This document shows positions 7,377 to 16,734 of a stretch of 64,000 nt of DNA, one piece after another. Each line of letters opens with the position of its first letter. Positions within the stretch are counted from its first letter, which is position 1. The notes below the pieces were generated by a model. The model ran no database searches, was not told the origin of the DNA, and saw nothing but the letters and a program-made list of their open reading frames with translations. Source of the DNA: Parapedobacter sp. SGR-10 (GTDB lineage Bacteria > Bacteroidota > Bacteroidia > Sphingobacteriales > Sphingobacteriaceae); NCBI RefSeq assembly GCF_011030405.1, contig NZ_JAAJTJ010000001.1:1-64000 (forward strand). The letters run 5' to 3'. A program made the translations under genes and the position numbers.

Positions 7377-8419
7377 TGAAGACCCATTCACTACATATCA
7401 CACCCGAAATCCTGAGCATCATCGCTGCCATAGACGAATTTAAAGGTACCTGGAAAGTGCTGGGCAACTTGGCACCCGAACAATTAACTTCGCTGCGGAA
7501 AGTAGCCACTATCGAAAGCATAGGCTCATCTACCCGTATAGAGGGCAGCAAGCTGACCGACCAACAGGTACAGGTATTGCTCTCCAATCTGCAAATCCAA
7601 AAATTTGAAAATCGTGACGAACAGGAAGTAGCAGGCTATGCCGAGGTAATGAATACCGTTTTTGAACATTATGAGGAAATACCTTTTACCGAGAACTATA
7701 TACGTCAACTGCATAAAGACCTGCTCAAATACAGTGACAAAGACTATCGTCACCGGGGCGAATACAAGAAGCACAGCAATCAGGTAGAGGCGTTTGATGC
7801 AGAGGGGAAGAGCATCGGTGTCATTTTTGTGACGGCCAGCCCTTTTGACACGCCATTGCGGATGCAACATCTCGTAGAGTGGACGAATGAAACCCTCGCC
7901 GACAGATCATTGCATCCCTTATTGGTGACTGCGATTTTTGTAGTCGAATTTTTAGCCATACATCCGTTTCAGGATGGTAATGGCAGGCTTTCCCGCATAT
8001 TGACCACCTACCTGTTGATGCGTACAGGGTATGCGTATGTACCATACAGTTCGCTCGAAGCCATTATCGAACACAGCAAAGAGGCCTATTATCTGGCACT
8101 GAGACAGACACAGGTCACACTTGAACATGATGCCCCCGATTGGCAACCCTGGGTAGTATTTTTCCTTAAGGCGATATCCAGACAAAAACAAAGGCTGGAA
8201 ACCAAACTGGAAAAAGAACATTTGCTATTGGGGCAGTTGCCCCCTTTATCCCTAAGTATTTTAGAACTGGTAAAATCCCGGGGACAAGTCACCAACAGTG
8301 AGATCGTCACGATCACAGGTGCTAACCGCAATACGGTAAAAAAGCATCTGGAAAACCTGGTATCGAACAGGCAGCTACAAAAACATGGAGCAGGCAAGGG
8401 TACGTTCTACACCCTATAG
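7376..8419 (+). CDS. Fic family protein with C-terminal winged helix
   Basis: A 347-residue Fic enzyme, probably an AMP-transferase. The catalytic HPFQDGNGRLSR loop (196-207) is intact. An N-terminal inhibitory helix S52-T-R-I-E56-G57 matches the class II (S/T)xxxE(G/N) autoinhibition motif. The C-terminal 60 residues (ILELVKSRGQVTNSEIVTITG then NTVKKHLENLV) form a winged helix, as in the common Bacteroidota Fic architecture. ATG 7376 is chosen over an upstream in-frame ATG at 7307, whose extra 23 residues would be read from the TGGATAT array. Its position between sigma factor and FecR is unusual. Confidence 0.92.
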   Translation: MKTHSLHITPEILSIIAAIDEFKGTWKVLGNLAPEQLTSLRKVATIESIGSSTRIEGSKLTDQQVQVLLSNLQIQKFENRDEQEVAGYAEVMNTVFEHYEEIPFTENYIRQLHKDLLKYSDKDYRHRGEYKKHSNQVEAFDAEGKSIGVIFVTASPFDTPLRMQHLVEWTNETLADRSLHPLLVTAIFVVEFLAIHPFQDGNGRLSRILTTYLLMRTGYAYVPYSSLEAIIEHSKEAYYLALRQTQVTLEHDAPDWQPWVVFFLKAISRQKQRLETKLEKEHLLLGQLPPLSLSILELVKSRGQVTNSEIVTITGANRNTVKKHLENLVSNRQLQKHGAGKGTFYTL

Positions 8420-8495
8420 ACTGCATTATATAAAAAAAATTTCATTAGAGTAGTAGGATTTCTTTTACCAAACGTAGTACCAATAAAGAGACGTT

Positions 8496-9671
8496 TTGGA
8501 AAATAGAGCTTACTTACTACAATTACTGGAAAAATACCGGGACAACAGATGTTCACCCCAAGAGGTGAAACAACTGCTGGCATACTTCCGCAAAGACAGC
8601 CGGGAGCAAGAACTGCTTATGGAACTGGTACTGGCCCAATTAGAGGAGCAACCAACTACGGATGAACTGGATAGTGACAGGCTAGACAGTATCATAGACG
8701 ATGCCTATTTCCATATACAGCAGCAGCTACACTCCCCCACACAGCAAGCACGACGTATTAAGCCGTTTAAAAAATGGCTTCCCTACGCCGCCGCTGCTGT
8801 CATTGCCTGTATCTCGATCAGTATATATTTTGCTACTAAAGGACCTGCACCGGACGCCTCACAGCACGTCGTGGAGGTCACAGACGACATCCTGCCCGGA
8901 ACCAACAAAGCCACCATAACGCTATCTGATGGCAGTCAATATGAATTAATCGAGAGCCAACAGGGTATTACCGTCAATGAAAAAGGTATCATGTACACGG
9001 ATGGCAGCCTGGTTGCAGATTTAGACAATATTGCTACTGCTATTGTTACCGTGCCAAGAGCAGGAACGTATCAGGTCACATTACCAGATGGCACAAAGGT
9101 CATTCTTAATTCAGCAAGCTCATTACATTATCCAACGCGTTTTGCGGGGACAGAAAGACGGGTGCAGTTGGAAGGCGAAGCCTATTTCGAAGTGACCCAT
9201 AATGAAAAGCAACCGTTTGTAGTACAGAGTAAAGGGCAGCAGGTACAGGTGCTAGGGACAGCTTTCAATATTAACGCCTACGAAAATGAACCTTTGGTCG
9301 CTACTACGCTCGTCACAGGTAGCGTCCGTATCATTCACGGTACGGACGACAGGAAAAGTGCCCTGCTGAAACCGGGGCAACAGGCCGTACTCCGCAATGA
9401 CAGGCTTATCTTACGTGAGGTCGATGCTGCCGATTATGTAGCATGGAAAGACGGGTTGATCGTCTTGTCGCAGGCTGACCTGCCCACCATAGTACGGCGG
9501 CTCGAACGTTGGTATGACGTGGAGTTTGACCCTTCCGGTCTACCGGGAGGACAAAGCCTGAACGGTGAATTGCCTACAGATACGAGACTATCCGGGATCT
9601 TGGATGTACTCGAACTCAATACAGGTGTCAAATTCAAAATACAAGGAAGGAGGATCGTTATAGACAAGTAA
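8496..9671 (+). CDS. FecR-family anti-sigma factor
   Basis: A 391-residue single-pass inner-membrane protein. The cytoplasmic N-terminus (1-90) would hold the ECF sigma factor. The membrane span is at 94-113 (WLPYAAAAVIACISISIYFA). The periplasmic FecR domain carries VPRAGTYQVTLPDGTKVILN and LEGEAYFEVTHNEKQPFVV, followed by the C-terminal STN-like segment that contacts the TonB receptor. The start is TTG 8496; no ATG fits. It lies 76 bp after the Fic gene and upstream of susC. Signal passes from SusC through FecR to the sigma factor encoded at 6515. Confidence 0.93.
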   Translation: MENRAYLLQLLEKYRDNRCSPQEVKQLLAYFRKDSREQELLMELVLAQLEEQPTTDELDSDRLDSIIDDAYFHIQQQLHSPTQQARRIKPFKKWLPYAAAAVIACISISIYFATKGPAPDASQHVVEVTDDILPGTNKATITLSDGSQYELIESQQGITVNEKGIMYTDGSLVADLDNIATAIVTVPRAGTYQVTLPDGTKVILNSASSLHYPTRFAGTERRVQLEGEAYFEVTHNEKQPFVVQSKGQQVQVLGTAFNINAYENEPLVATTLVTGSVRIIHGTDDRKSALLKPGQQAVLRNDRLILREVDAADYVAWKDGLIVLSQADLPTIVRRLERWYDVEFDPSGLPGGQSLNGELPTDTRLSGILDVLELNTGVKFKIQGRRIVIDK

Positions 9672-9711
9672 ATCAAGACAATAGATATGTATTTGTCGAG
9701 GCAATAAGAAG

Positions 9712-9741
9712 GCCGGGTTCCGACCGCTATCGGAATCCGGC
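9712..9741 (+). other. Stable hairpin between fecR and susC
   Basis: A 12-bp stem (GCCGGGTTCCGA with TCGGAATCCGGC, one G-T pair) with a 6-nt loop and no T run. An intergenic hairpin here may set the relative level of FecR and SusC by partial termination or mRNA processing. Confidence 0.5.
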
Positions 9742-9807
9742 GATTGCCAGGCATATCAAAATTATCACTGCGAAGTAAATAAATTTCTAACCTAACAACA
9801 CAAATGT

Positions 9808-12800
9808 ATGAATTATAATATTCATGTCCATACCATAGGCTGTAAAAATCAATCAGTCAGCCGTTGGTATGGTCACTTCCCCTACAGATACGTATTGGTC
9901 ATGAAGCTCATCCTATTACTCACCATTGCTTTCAGCCTTCATGTGGCAGCCCATACCAAGGCACAGCAGATCAGCCTGCACGTCGAAAACGAGACCCTCG
10001 AAAATGTGCTGAAGGAAATAAGGAAGCAAAGCGGCTATGCATTCATGTACAATAGCAGATACTTGCAGCAGGCACGCCCCGTTACCCTGAATATTAAGGA
10101 GAAAGAAATTGGGCAAGCCCTCTCTATGCTGTTTGCGACACAACCATTTACCTATACGATTAAGAATAAGGTCATCACCATTGTTCCTAAAAAAGAACCG
10201 ACACAACATCATTCCAGGGAGGAGGAACAGCAACAACGCACTATCCGGGGGCGTGTGACCGACAGCATCGGTAATCCCTTACCCAACGTAACCGTTAGCG
10301 TAGTTGGGCGACCGATTAAGGGCATAACAGATGCTAACGGCTACTATGAATTAGCCGGAGCATCGACAGGCAATACACTTCTTTTTACTTCCGTAGGCTA
10401 CCAACCGTACAAAACGGACATTGACCGTTCGGAGATCAATATCAGGATGCAAAGTTATGCTGCAATGATGGAGGCCGTTGATATAATAAATACAGGGTAT
10501 CAAACACTTCCAAAAGAGCGGACCGCAGGGAGCTTTGAGACAATCGACAACGAGTTGCTTAACAGGTCAATCAGTACCAATCTGTTCGAAAGATTGGAGA
10601 ATGTGACCAATGGACTATATACCAGCCAAAATGACGTCGGCCCTGATAAATATCTCATCCGTGGTAGGAGTACCATTTTAGCAGACGCTAAACCGCTTAT
10701 TGTATTGGACAATTTTCCATTTGATGGCAATCTGGAAGACATTAACCCCAATGACATAGAGAACGTGACCATATTAAAAGACGCGTCCGCTTCCAGCATT
10801 TGGGGAGCACGTGCCGGGAACGGTGTTATCGTAGTGACGACAAAAAAAGGGAAACCAGGCACACAGCATATCTCGATTACGTCAAATGTGACCGTAAACC
10901 GAAAACCCGATCTCTATAGTCTGCCTAAGATATCAAGCTCCGATTATATAGATCTTGAACAACAGCTTTATGAATTGGGGTATTACCAGGCGGACGAAAG
11001 CATGCACCAAGACGGCTATCTCTTTCCACCTTTTACACCGGTAATCCAGCTATTACGTCAGCAGAAAAGTAATCCCACAATGACAGAAAGCGAATTGCAA
11101 CAGGCGATCGATAAGTATCGAAACTATGATGTTAGGAAAGATTTAGAAAAGTATTTTTACCAGACTGGCGTTATACAACAACACGCATTAAACGTAAGCG
11201 GGGGAACGGAAAATGCAAACTATTATATTTCGGCAGGCTACGATAAACAAAAGATGGCACTGGTTGGTGACGGCAGAGACAGGATAACACTAAGAAGTCA
11301 AAATCAATTTTACCTATCCAAACAGTTTTCGATTGATTTGGGCCTAAACTTTATGCAGAGTAACAATACTTACGGCGAAAATTTAGGTATCGGGATGCAA
11401 AGCGGGAGCTTTAAAAGCCTTTACCCGTATGCGCAATTGGTGGATGACAATGGTAATGGCCAGCCTATCTATTGGAACTATACAAAGGACTTTATTGATG
11501 ATGCCCAAAGTAAGGGTCTACTGAATTGGGAATACAACCCTTTAGATGAAATAGATAGAAGGGAATTTAAAATGAGAACCCGCCAAGCTATTGCCAATAC
11601 AGGAGCAACCTATATATTTATCGATGGGCTGGCACTAAGTTTAAGATATCAGCTCCTTTACGCCGACAATCTCACTAACAACCATTACAATAAAGATGCC
11701 TATTACGTGCGGGATTTAGTCAATCGCTTTTCAACCATCGACGATAATAGTAATATTATCCGCCCCATACCTATGGGTGAAATTATCAGAAAAGACAACA
11801 GCACCTCTTTTTCGCACCAAGGACGGGTACAGCTAAGCTACGATAAGAACTGGGCAGGCAAGCATGAAGTTAACGCCATAGCAGGCTGGGAAATCAAGGA
11901 ATTGCGATCTGCAGGCAATACGAATACATACTATGGCTATAGTAAAAAAGGAAGTACCAATACGACCGGACTAAACTATAATCAGCAATATCCACAGTAC
12001 CAATACGGTATATTAGCGCCATATGTTACAGAGCGAATACCGTCAGGCTGGGCGATTAGTGGAGCAGTGGATAGGTACATATCGTACTACTCCAATGCCA
12101 CCTATGGTTACCTATCCCGATATTATCTGTCCGGAAGTGCCCGGGTAGACGCGTCTAACCTTTTCGGTGTAAAAACCAATCAGAAGCAGGTGCCGCTTTG
12201 GTCCGTGGGTACAGCCTGGCAAATTGATAAAGAGCCAAATTTTAACCTGGAATGGGTAAATAGCCTAAAACTTCGCTTTACCTATGGTTCACAAGGAAAT
12301 GTTTCAAAAAGGGTATCGGCTTATACAACGGGAAGATATGAAAATTTTAATTGGAAGCTTAACCAATTGGAACATATAACAATAATAACTCCTCCGAATG
12401 CTTCTTTACGTTGGGAGACGATCAAGATGGCGAATATAGGGCTAGACTTCTCTATACTCGACAACAGATTTTACGGCAGTATGGAATACTATCGTAAAAA
12501 GGGGTACGACCTGCTTGGATCGGCCCCTTTAGACCCTACGACGGGCATGTCCGTGAATGATGGCCCTGTTAGCTATTACGGAAATCTTGCACAGATAAAA
12601 GGTGATGGGGTGGATTTAAAAATCGGTGCAGTACTGCTTGATCGACTGTTTCGTTGGAAAACAGATTTGCTGTATAACTACCATTTCACCAAAGTAACCC
12701 AATATGATATGCCTGTGTCTGCATTGGGGAATGCTTATCTGGCGGACTATATGATCAACCCTGTAATTGGAAGGAATATTAACGCCATTTATGCGTTTAA

Positions 12801-13398
12801 ATGGGCGGGACTGAATGCTGAAAACGGTGCTCCACAAGGTTACATTAATAATGAAATAAGTAGTGATGCTTCTGCTTTGTACAATCAAACACCCTTGTCA
12901 GAAATGAACTATTATCCTACGCACCCTACTTCTTTTGGTGCATTAAGAAATACCTTTGACTATCGAAATATTTCGTTGTCCTTTAATATCAGCTACAAGT
13001 TCAACTATTATTTCAGAAGACCATCTGTCCAATATTCTCAATTATTTAGTAGTTGGTTAGGGCATGGTGATTACAGCAAACGTTGGCAAAAACCGGGAGA
13101 CGAAGCAAATACGAATGTACCTGCGATGGTATATCCTGCCAATTCGCTAAGCGAAAGTTTCTATCTGTATTCGGATGCACTTATCGAAAAAGGTGACCAT
13201 ATCCGTTTTGAGGATGTTACCGCTGGCTATACGTTTGAGCGCCCGGCATTTCTGCCAGTTCAAAGGATTTCCATCAATGCTTACCTATCCAATTTAGGAA
13301 TCATCTGGAAAGCCAATAAAAATGATATAGACCCCAACCATACCTATAGCTTAACACCGGGTAAAACGTATGCCCTGGGTATTAATGTAACCTTTTAA
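9808..13398 (+). CDS. SusC/RagA TonB-linked outer membrane receptor with STN domain
   Basis: A 1196-residue outer-membrane channel. A long basic n-region and hydrophobic signal (about residues 31-52) are followed by an STN signalling domain (LHVENETLENVLKEIRKQSG), a carboxypeptidase-D-like domain (RTIRGRVTDSIGNPLPNV), a plug (LIVLDNFPFDGNLEDINPNDIENVTILKDASASSIWGARAGNGVIVVTTKKG) and the barrel ending ...YALGINVTF. The STN domain marks a receptor that signals to FecR and the ECF sigma factor. It works with SusD, encoded 10 bp downstream. The substrate cannot be read from sequence; no glycoside hydrolase or peptidase gene is adjacent. Confidence 0.95.
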   Translation: MNYNIHVHTIGCKNQSVSRWYGHFPYRYVLVMKLILLLTIAFSLHVAAHTKAQQISLHVENETLENVLKEIRKQSGYAFMYNSRYLQQARPVTLNIKEKEIGQALSMLFATQPFTYTIKNKVITIVPKKEPTQHHSREEEQQQRTIRGRVTDSIGNPLPNVTVSVVGRPIKGITDANGYYELAGASTGNTLLFTSVGYQPYKTDIDRSEINIRMQSYAAMMEAVDIINTGYQTLPKERTAGSFETIDNELLNRSISTNLFERLENVTNGLYTSQNDVGPDKYLIRGRSTILADAKPLIVLDNFPFDGNLEDINPNDIENVTILKDASASSIWGARAGNGVIVVTTKKGKPGTQHISITSNVTVNRKPDLYSLPKISSSDYIDLEQQLYELGYYQADESMHQDGYLFPPFTPVIQLLRQQKSNPTMTESELQQAIDKYRNYDVRKDLEKYFYQTGVIQQHALNVSGGTENANYYISAGYDKQKMALVGDGRDRITLRSQNQFYLSKQFSIDLGLNFMQSNNTYGENLGIGMQSGSFKSLYPYAQLVDDNGNGQPIYWNYTKDFIDDAQSKGLLNWEYNPLDEIDRREFKMRTRQAIANTGATYIFIDGLALSLRYQLLYADNLTNNHYNKDAYYVRDLVNRFSTIDDNSNIIRPIPMGEIIRKDNSTSFSHQGRVQLSYDKNWAGKHEVNAIAGWEIKELRSAGNTNTYYGYSKKGSTNTTGLNYNQQYPQYQYGILAPYVTERIPSGWAISGAVDRYISYYSNATYGYLSRYYLSGSARVDASNLFGVKTNQKQVPLWSVGTAWQIDKEPNFNLEWVNSLKLRFTYGSQGNVSKRVSAYTTGRYENFNWKLNQLEHITIITPPNASLRWETIKMANIGLDFSILDNRFYGSMEYYRKKGYDLLGSAPLDPTTGMSVNDGPVSYYGNLAQIKGDGVDLKIGAVLLDRLFRWKTDLLYNYHFTKVTQYDMPVSALGNAYLADYMINPVIGRNINAIYAFKWAGLNAENGAPQGYINNEISSDASALYNQTPLSEMNYYPTHPTSFGALRNTFDYRNISLSFNISYKFNYYFRRPSVQYSQLFSSWLGHGDYSKRWQKPGDEANTNVPAMVYPANSLSESFYLYSDALIEKGDHIRFEDVTAGYTFERPAFLPVQRISINAYLSNLGIIWKANKNDIDPNHTYSLTPGKTYALGINVTF

Positions 13399-13408
13399 CC
13401 GCTATAAA

Positions 13409-14497
13409 ATGAAAGCTAAACATATACTTTTTCCACTCTATTCCCTGATCGCTATCTTCTATATTGCATGCGATAATTATTTGGATGAAAAACCAAATGA
13501 CGGGCTTGTCGTTCCCGAGGGGTTGGAGGACCTGCAAAAGCTACTTGACAATGACGAATATATAAATGGTGGACGTAATACACGCGGGGCCGATCCTGCT
13601 ATAGCCACCGCTGGAGCCGACGAATACTATTTGAAAGATGTGGATTATGAAGGTGGGAGTACGCTCCTAAAAGCCATTTATACCTGGAACAAGGATATTC
13701 CTTGGCCAAATGACACAAAAGATTGGGTAGCCCCGTATCGTGTAGTGTTCTATGCTAATATAGCTTTGGAAGGGTTAGAAAAAATCCAGCCCACACCTGC
13801 CGAACAAGCTGCTTATAATAATATAAAAGGTAGTGCATTATTTTACCGTTCGTTTCAGTTTTGGAATCTGGCTCAGGTGTTTGCCCCCCCATTCGATGAA
13901 CAGCAGGCCGATAATTTGCCCGGTATTCCGCTCCGTGAAACAGCTGATATATCCACTCCATCACGCAGAGCCACGCTGAAAGAAACATATGATAAAATTA
14001 TTGCAGACCTGTTGGAAGCCTTACCTCTTTTACCCGACAAACCTTTAGTTGTAACTAGACCTTCAAAACCAGCCGTACTAGCGATGTTAAGCAGGGTGTA
14101 TTTAAGTATGGGAAACTACGAAAAGAGTTTGGAATACAGCGATGCAAGTCTTAAATACGATTTAAAGCTAATTGATTTTAATCAAGTAAATGCTACACAG
14201 CAATATCCCTTTAATCCTACCAATGATGAAGTTCTCTATTATTCCGGCATAAATGGTGTGAACGAGACAGGTCATCTATGGCTTATCAATTATACTCAAT
14301 ATGTTGATACCAACGTATATAAATTATATACGGAAAATGATTTACGAAAAAACATATTTTTCTTTAACGTAAGTAATGGTCACCCCACCGAAAAAACCGA
14401 CTGTTTTACCCCCTATCTAACACGCATTGACCGAAAGAATCTTTTATGCATGACAGATCAATCCTATCTTGACACTATTAAGATAGGCCCTTCATAA
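13409..14497 (+). CDS. SusD/RagB-family lipoprotein, C-terminally truncated
   Basis: A lipoprotein (signal peptide and lipobox ending at Cys21, FYIAC) that caps the SusC channel. The N-terminal SusD signature (DNYLDEKPNDG, VVFYANIALEGLEK) and TPR-like helices (GSALFYRSFQFWNLAQVF, AVLAMLSRVYLSMGNYEKSLEYSD) are clear. At 362 residues it is roughly 100-150 short of the family. After ENDLRKNIFFF it switches to an unrelated tail (HPTEKTDCFTPYL...) and lacks the conserved DELYLIRAE and ERRKEL...R segments. A hairpin (14463-14487) lies just before the stop. It may be non-functional. Confidence 0.88.
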   Translation: MKAKHILFPLYSLIAIFYIACDNYLDEKPNDGLVVPEGLEDLQKLLDNDEYINGGRNTRGADPAIATAGADEYYLKDVDYEGGSTLLKAIYTWNKDIPWPNDTKDWVAPYRVVFYANIALEGLEKIQPTPAEQAAYNNIKGSALFYRSFQFWNLAQVFAPPFDEQQADNLPGIPLRETADISTPSRRATLKETYDKIIADLLEALPLLPDKPLVVTRPSKPAVLAMLSRVYLSMGNYEKSLEYSDASLKYDLKLIDFNQVNATQQYPFNPTNDEVLYYSGINGVNETGHLWLINYTQYVDTNVYKLYTENDLRKNIFFFNVSNGHPTEKTDCFTPYLTRIDRKNLLCMTDQSYLDTIKIGPS

Positions 14498-14517
14498 AAG
14501 CACGTGTATTATCAAAT

Positions 14518-14811
14518 ATGAAAAACTACGTATTCATCTACAAAACTTCCATAGATACCTGGTCACGCTTCCAAAAGCTAAAAAAACACCTCTCTCAAGA
14601 ATTGCCAACGGTTTCAAATCTAAGTATTGACTTGGAAGACGAAGACGCTGTACTCCGCATAGAATCATCCGAAAGGAACGAAGAGTATATATTGATACTC
14701 CTCCATGCCCAGGGTTATGATGGTAGTATAATGGGGATATTTGAACGACCTCAAAATGAACCATGCAAACACCTAAAACCACCACACATAAATAAGGATA
14801 TTACTCCTTAA
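14518..14811 (+). CDS. Small hypothetical protein, ferredoxin-like fold
   Basis: A 97-residue protein encoded 20 bp after the SusD gene. The pattern MKNYVFIYKTSIDT...LSIDLEDEDAVLRIESSERNEEYILILLHAQGYDG looks like a beta-alpha-beta ferredoxin-like fold of the heavy-metal-associated type, but there is no CxxC. Similar small proteins are frequent in Bacteroidota; I know no function. Confidence 0.6.
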   Translation: MKNYVFIYKTSIDTWSRFQKLKKHLSQELPTVSNLSIDLEDEDAVLRIESSERNEEYILILLHAQGYDGSIMGIFERPQNEPCKHLKPPHINKDITP

Positions 14812-14978
14812 TAATTTTCTTATAAAATCATACGTTATAGTACAAACGTATTAAGGCAAAAAATTATATTTTTACAGTGGCAATTGTCCGAAAATACGAT
14901 TACGTTTGGATTCGTATCTATTTACATCAGATTTTAGACATTACAAGGGTTACTATTTGGATTTTAAGGTATTAATAA

Positions 14979-15572
14979 GTGAGTAAGATAAAGCACATAT
15001 TGCCATCTGAAGTTTCCGACCAGGAATTGATGAAGGGGATAGCAAAGGGTGACAACAGAGCCATCAACAAATTGTATAAACTCTTTTTCCCCAGTATATC
15101 CCACATGATCATCAATAACAACGGTTCGGGAGATGAGGCCAAGGATATCTTTCAGGATGCTGTGATGGTATTGTATGATAGACTTACTCAAGGTAAATTT
15201 GAGTTAAACAGCAAGCTCAGTACTTTTTTGTATGCCGTCAGCAGAAGGTTATGGCTCAAACAACTGACACGGAAGGGAACGTCGACAAAGACATCAGACA
15301 TTTCTGATTTTGAAGATGTACTGAAAGTAGAGGATGACATCGAAAGACACGAGATTATCGAGAGCAACTTTGAACAGATGGGGTTGGCCTTAGAACAGCT
15401 TGGAGAGCCTTGCAAGACATTGCTGAATGATTTCTATATCGGCAATATGTCTATGCAGGATATCAAGGACAAGTTTGGTTATACCTCTACAGACAATGCA
15501 AAGACACAGAAATACAAGTGCTTGCAACGGCTCAAAAAATTATATTTTAGTATAAATAAATTGGAAAAATAG
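14979..15572 (+). CDS. Sigma-70 family (ECF-like) sigma factor
   Basis: A 197-residue protein starting at GTG 14979. Region 2 is DNRAINKLYKLFFPSISHMI...GDEAKDIFQDAVMVLYDRL with the STFLYAVSRRLWLKQL helix. Region 4 (LEQLGEPCKTLLNDFYIGNMSMQDIKDKFGYTSTDNAKTQKYKCLQRLK) reads as a helix-turn-helix. It differs clearly from the SUS-type sigma factor at 6515. The gene ends 7 bp before an HtrA-like membrane protease that also looks like its anti-sigma partner. Confidence 0.88.
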   Translation: MSKIKHILPSEVSDQELMKGIAKGDNRAINKLYKLFFPSISHMIINNNGSGDEAKDIFQDAVMVLYDRLTQGKFELNSKLSTFLYAVSRRLWLKQLTRKGTSTKTSDISDFEDVLKVEDDIERHEIIESNFEQMGLALEQLGEPCKTLLNDFYIGNMSMQDIKDKFGYTSTDNAKTQKYKCLQRLKKLYFSINKLEK

Positions 15573-15579
15573 AGTAAGC

Positions 15580-16668
15580 ATGGGGCGACAAGAGTTTTTG
15601 GATTGGGCTGACCAATATTTAAGGGATGAGCTGACAGGCGAGGATAAGACAGCTTTTGAAATGTACTGTCGTAACCATCCGGAGTACGCTGATTTATTGG
15701 ACGAGCATATCTCTTTTTTGGCCATTTGGCAAGAAGCAGAGAAAAGAAAAGCTTTTAACAAAGCTTTGGTGGAGGAAGGTAAAAACATACAACCATCATC
15801 TACACCTACTACAGAGAAAAAGAGATTGTCTCTATGGAGCCGTTTGCAAATCAACGCCGGCATAGCAGCAGCCGTAGCATTGATCTCCGTCTTTTCGACA
15901 CTTTGGCTGACCGGATATTTCACTAATATCAAAAAAGCAACAACAGACTACAGTGCACTACGCCGTGAGATGAATTCTGTAAAAAAAGATGTCAACGAAC
16001 AAAACAAAGCTATTCGTGACATGAACAGCAATACATCAAAAGCCTCCACACCTATCCACTTTGGAGCAACAGGATTTATGCTGACCAAAGACGGCTATGT
16101 GGTCACCAACAACCATGTCATCAACGGGGCAGATTCGGTACATCTACAAAACAGTAAAGGCCAGTCTTTCCGTGCCAAAATCGTATTCTCGGATCCCATC
16201 AAGGATCTGGCAATCCTTCATATTGACGATGACAATTTCAAAACACCCAAAAATGTACCTTACACATTCAAGAAACAAAAATCAGATCTTGGTGAAGACA
16301 TATATACCATTGGTTTCCCACGGGATGAAGCCGTCTATGGTCAGGGTTATCTGAGTTCGAACACCGGATATGCAGGGGACACCATTGCCTATCAAATATC
16401 TATTCCCGTCAACCCAGGAAATAGTGGTGGACCTGTATTAGATCACCATGGGAATGTTATTGGGATAATTTCGGGTAAACAAAAAGGAATAGATGGTGCT
16501 GCTTTCGCCATCAAAACAAAAGAACTCATCGAAACACTGAATCGCATCCCTACCGATTCTTTGAAAGGAAACATTGTTCTGAACAACAAAAACACTTTGA
16601 CCCATCTGCCGCGAACCGAACAGATTAAAAGGTTGCAGGACTATATCTATATTGTTAAGGTATTTTAA
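15580..16668 (+). CDS. Membrane-anchored HtrA-like serine protease with anti-sigma-like N-terminus
   Basis: A 362-residue protein. Residues 1-85 are cytoplasmic and resemble a non-zinc anti-sigma domain (DWADQYLRDELTGEDKTAFEMYCRNHPEYADLLDEH). A membrane span near 91-112 and a short coiled coil lead to a periplasmic trypsin-like domain with the full triad H179 (TNNHV), D209 (KDLAIL) and S282 (GNSGGP). No PDZ domain follows. With the sigma gene 7 bp upstream, the two probably form an envelope-stress module in which the protease domain replaces the usual sensor domain. This is inference from architecture and operon. Confidence 0.88.
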   Translation: MGRQEFLDWADQYLRDELTGEDKTAFEMYCRNHPEYADLLDEHISFLAIWQEAEKRKAFNKALVEEGKNIQPSSTPTTEKKRLSLWSRLQINAGIAAAVALISVFSTLWLTGYFTNIKKATTDYSALRREMNSVKKDVNEQNKAIRDMNSNTSKASTPIHFGATGFMLTKDGYVVTNNHVINGADSVHLQNSKGQSFRAKIVFSDPIKDLAILHIDDDNFKTPKNVPYTFKKQKSDLGEDIYTIGFPRDEAVYGQGYLSSNTGYAGDTIAYQISIPVNPGNSGGPVLDHHGNVIGIISGKQKGIDGAAFAIKTKELIETLNRIPTDSLKGNIVLNNKNTLTHLPRTEQIKRLQDYIYIVKVF

Positions 16669-16684
16669 TAAAAAATTAATCAAA

Positions 16685-16720
16685 AAAAGGTATGATCACA
16701 TGTAGATCATACCTTTTTTG
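16685..16720 (+). terminator. Terminator after the HtrA-like gene
   Basis: The stem AAAAAAGGTATGATC / GATCATACCTTTTTT with a 6-nt loop starts 17 bp after the protease stop codon. Confidence 0.85.
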
Positions 16721-16734
16721 TTGTATACCTTTCT

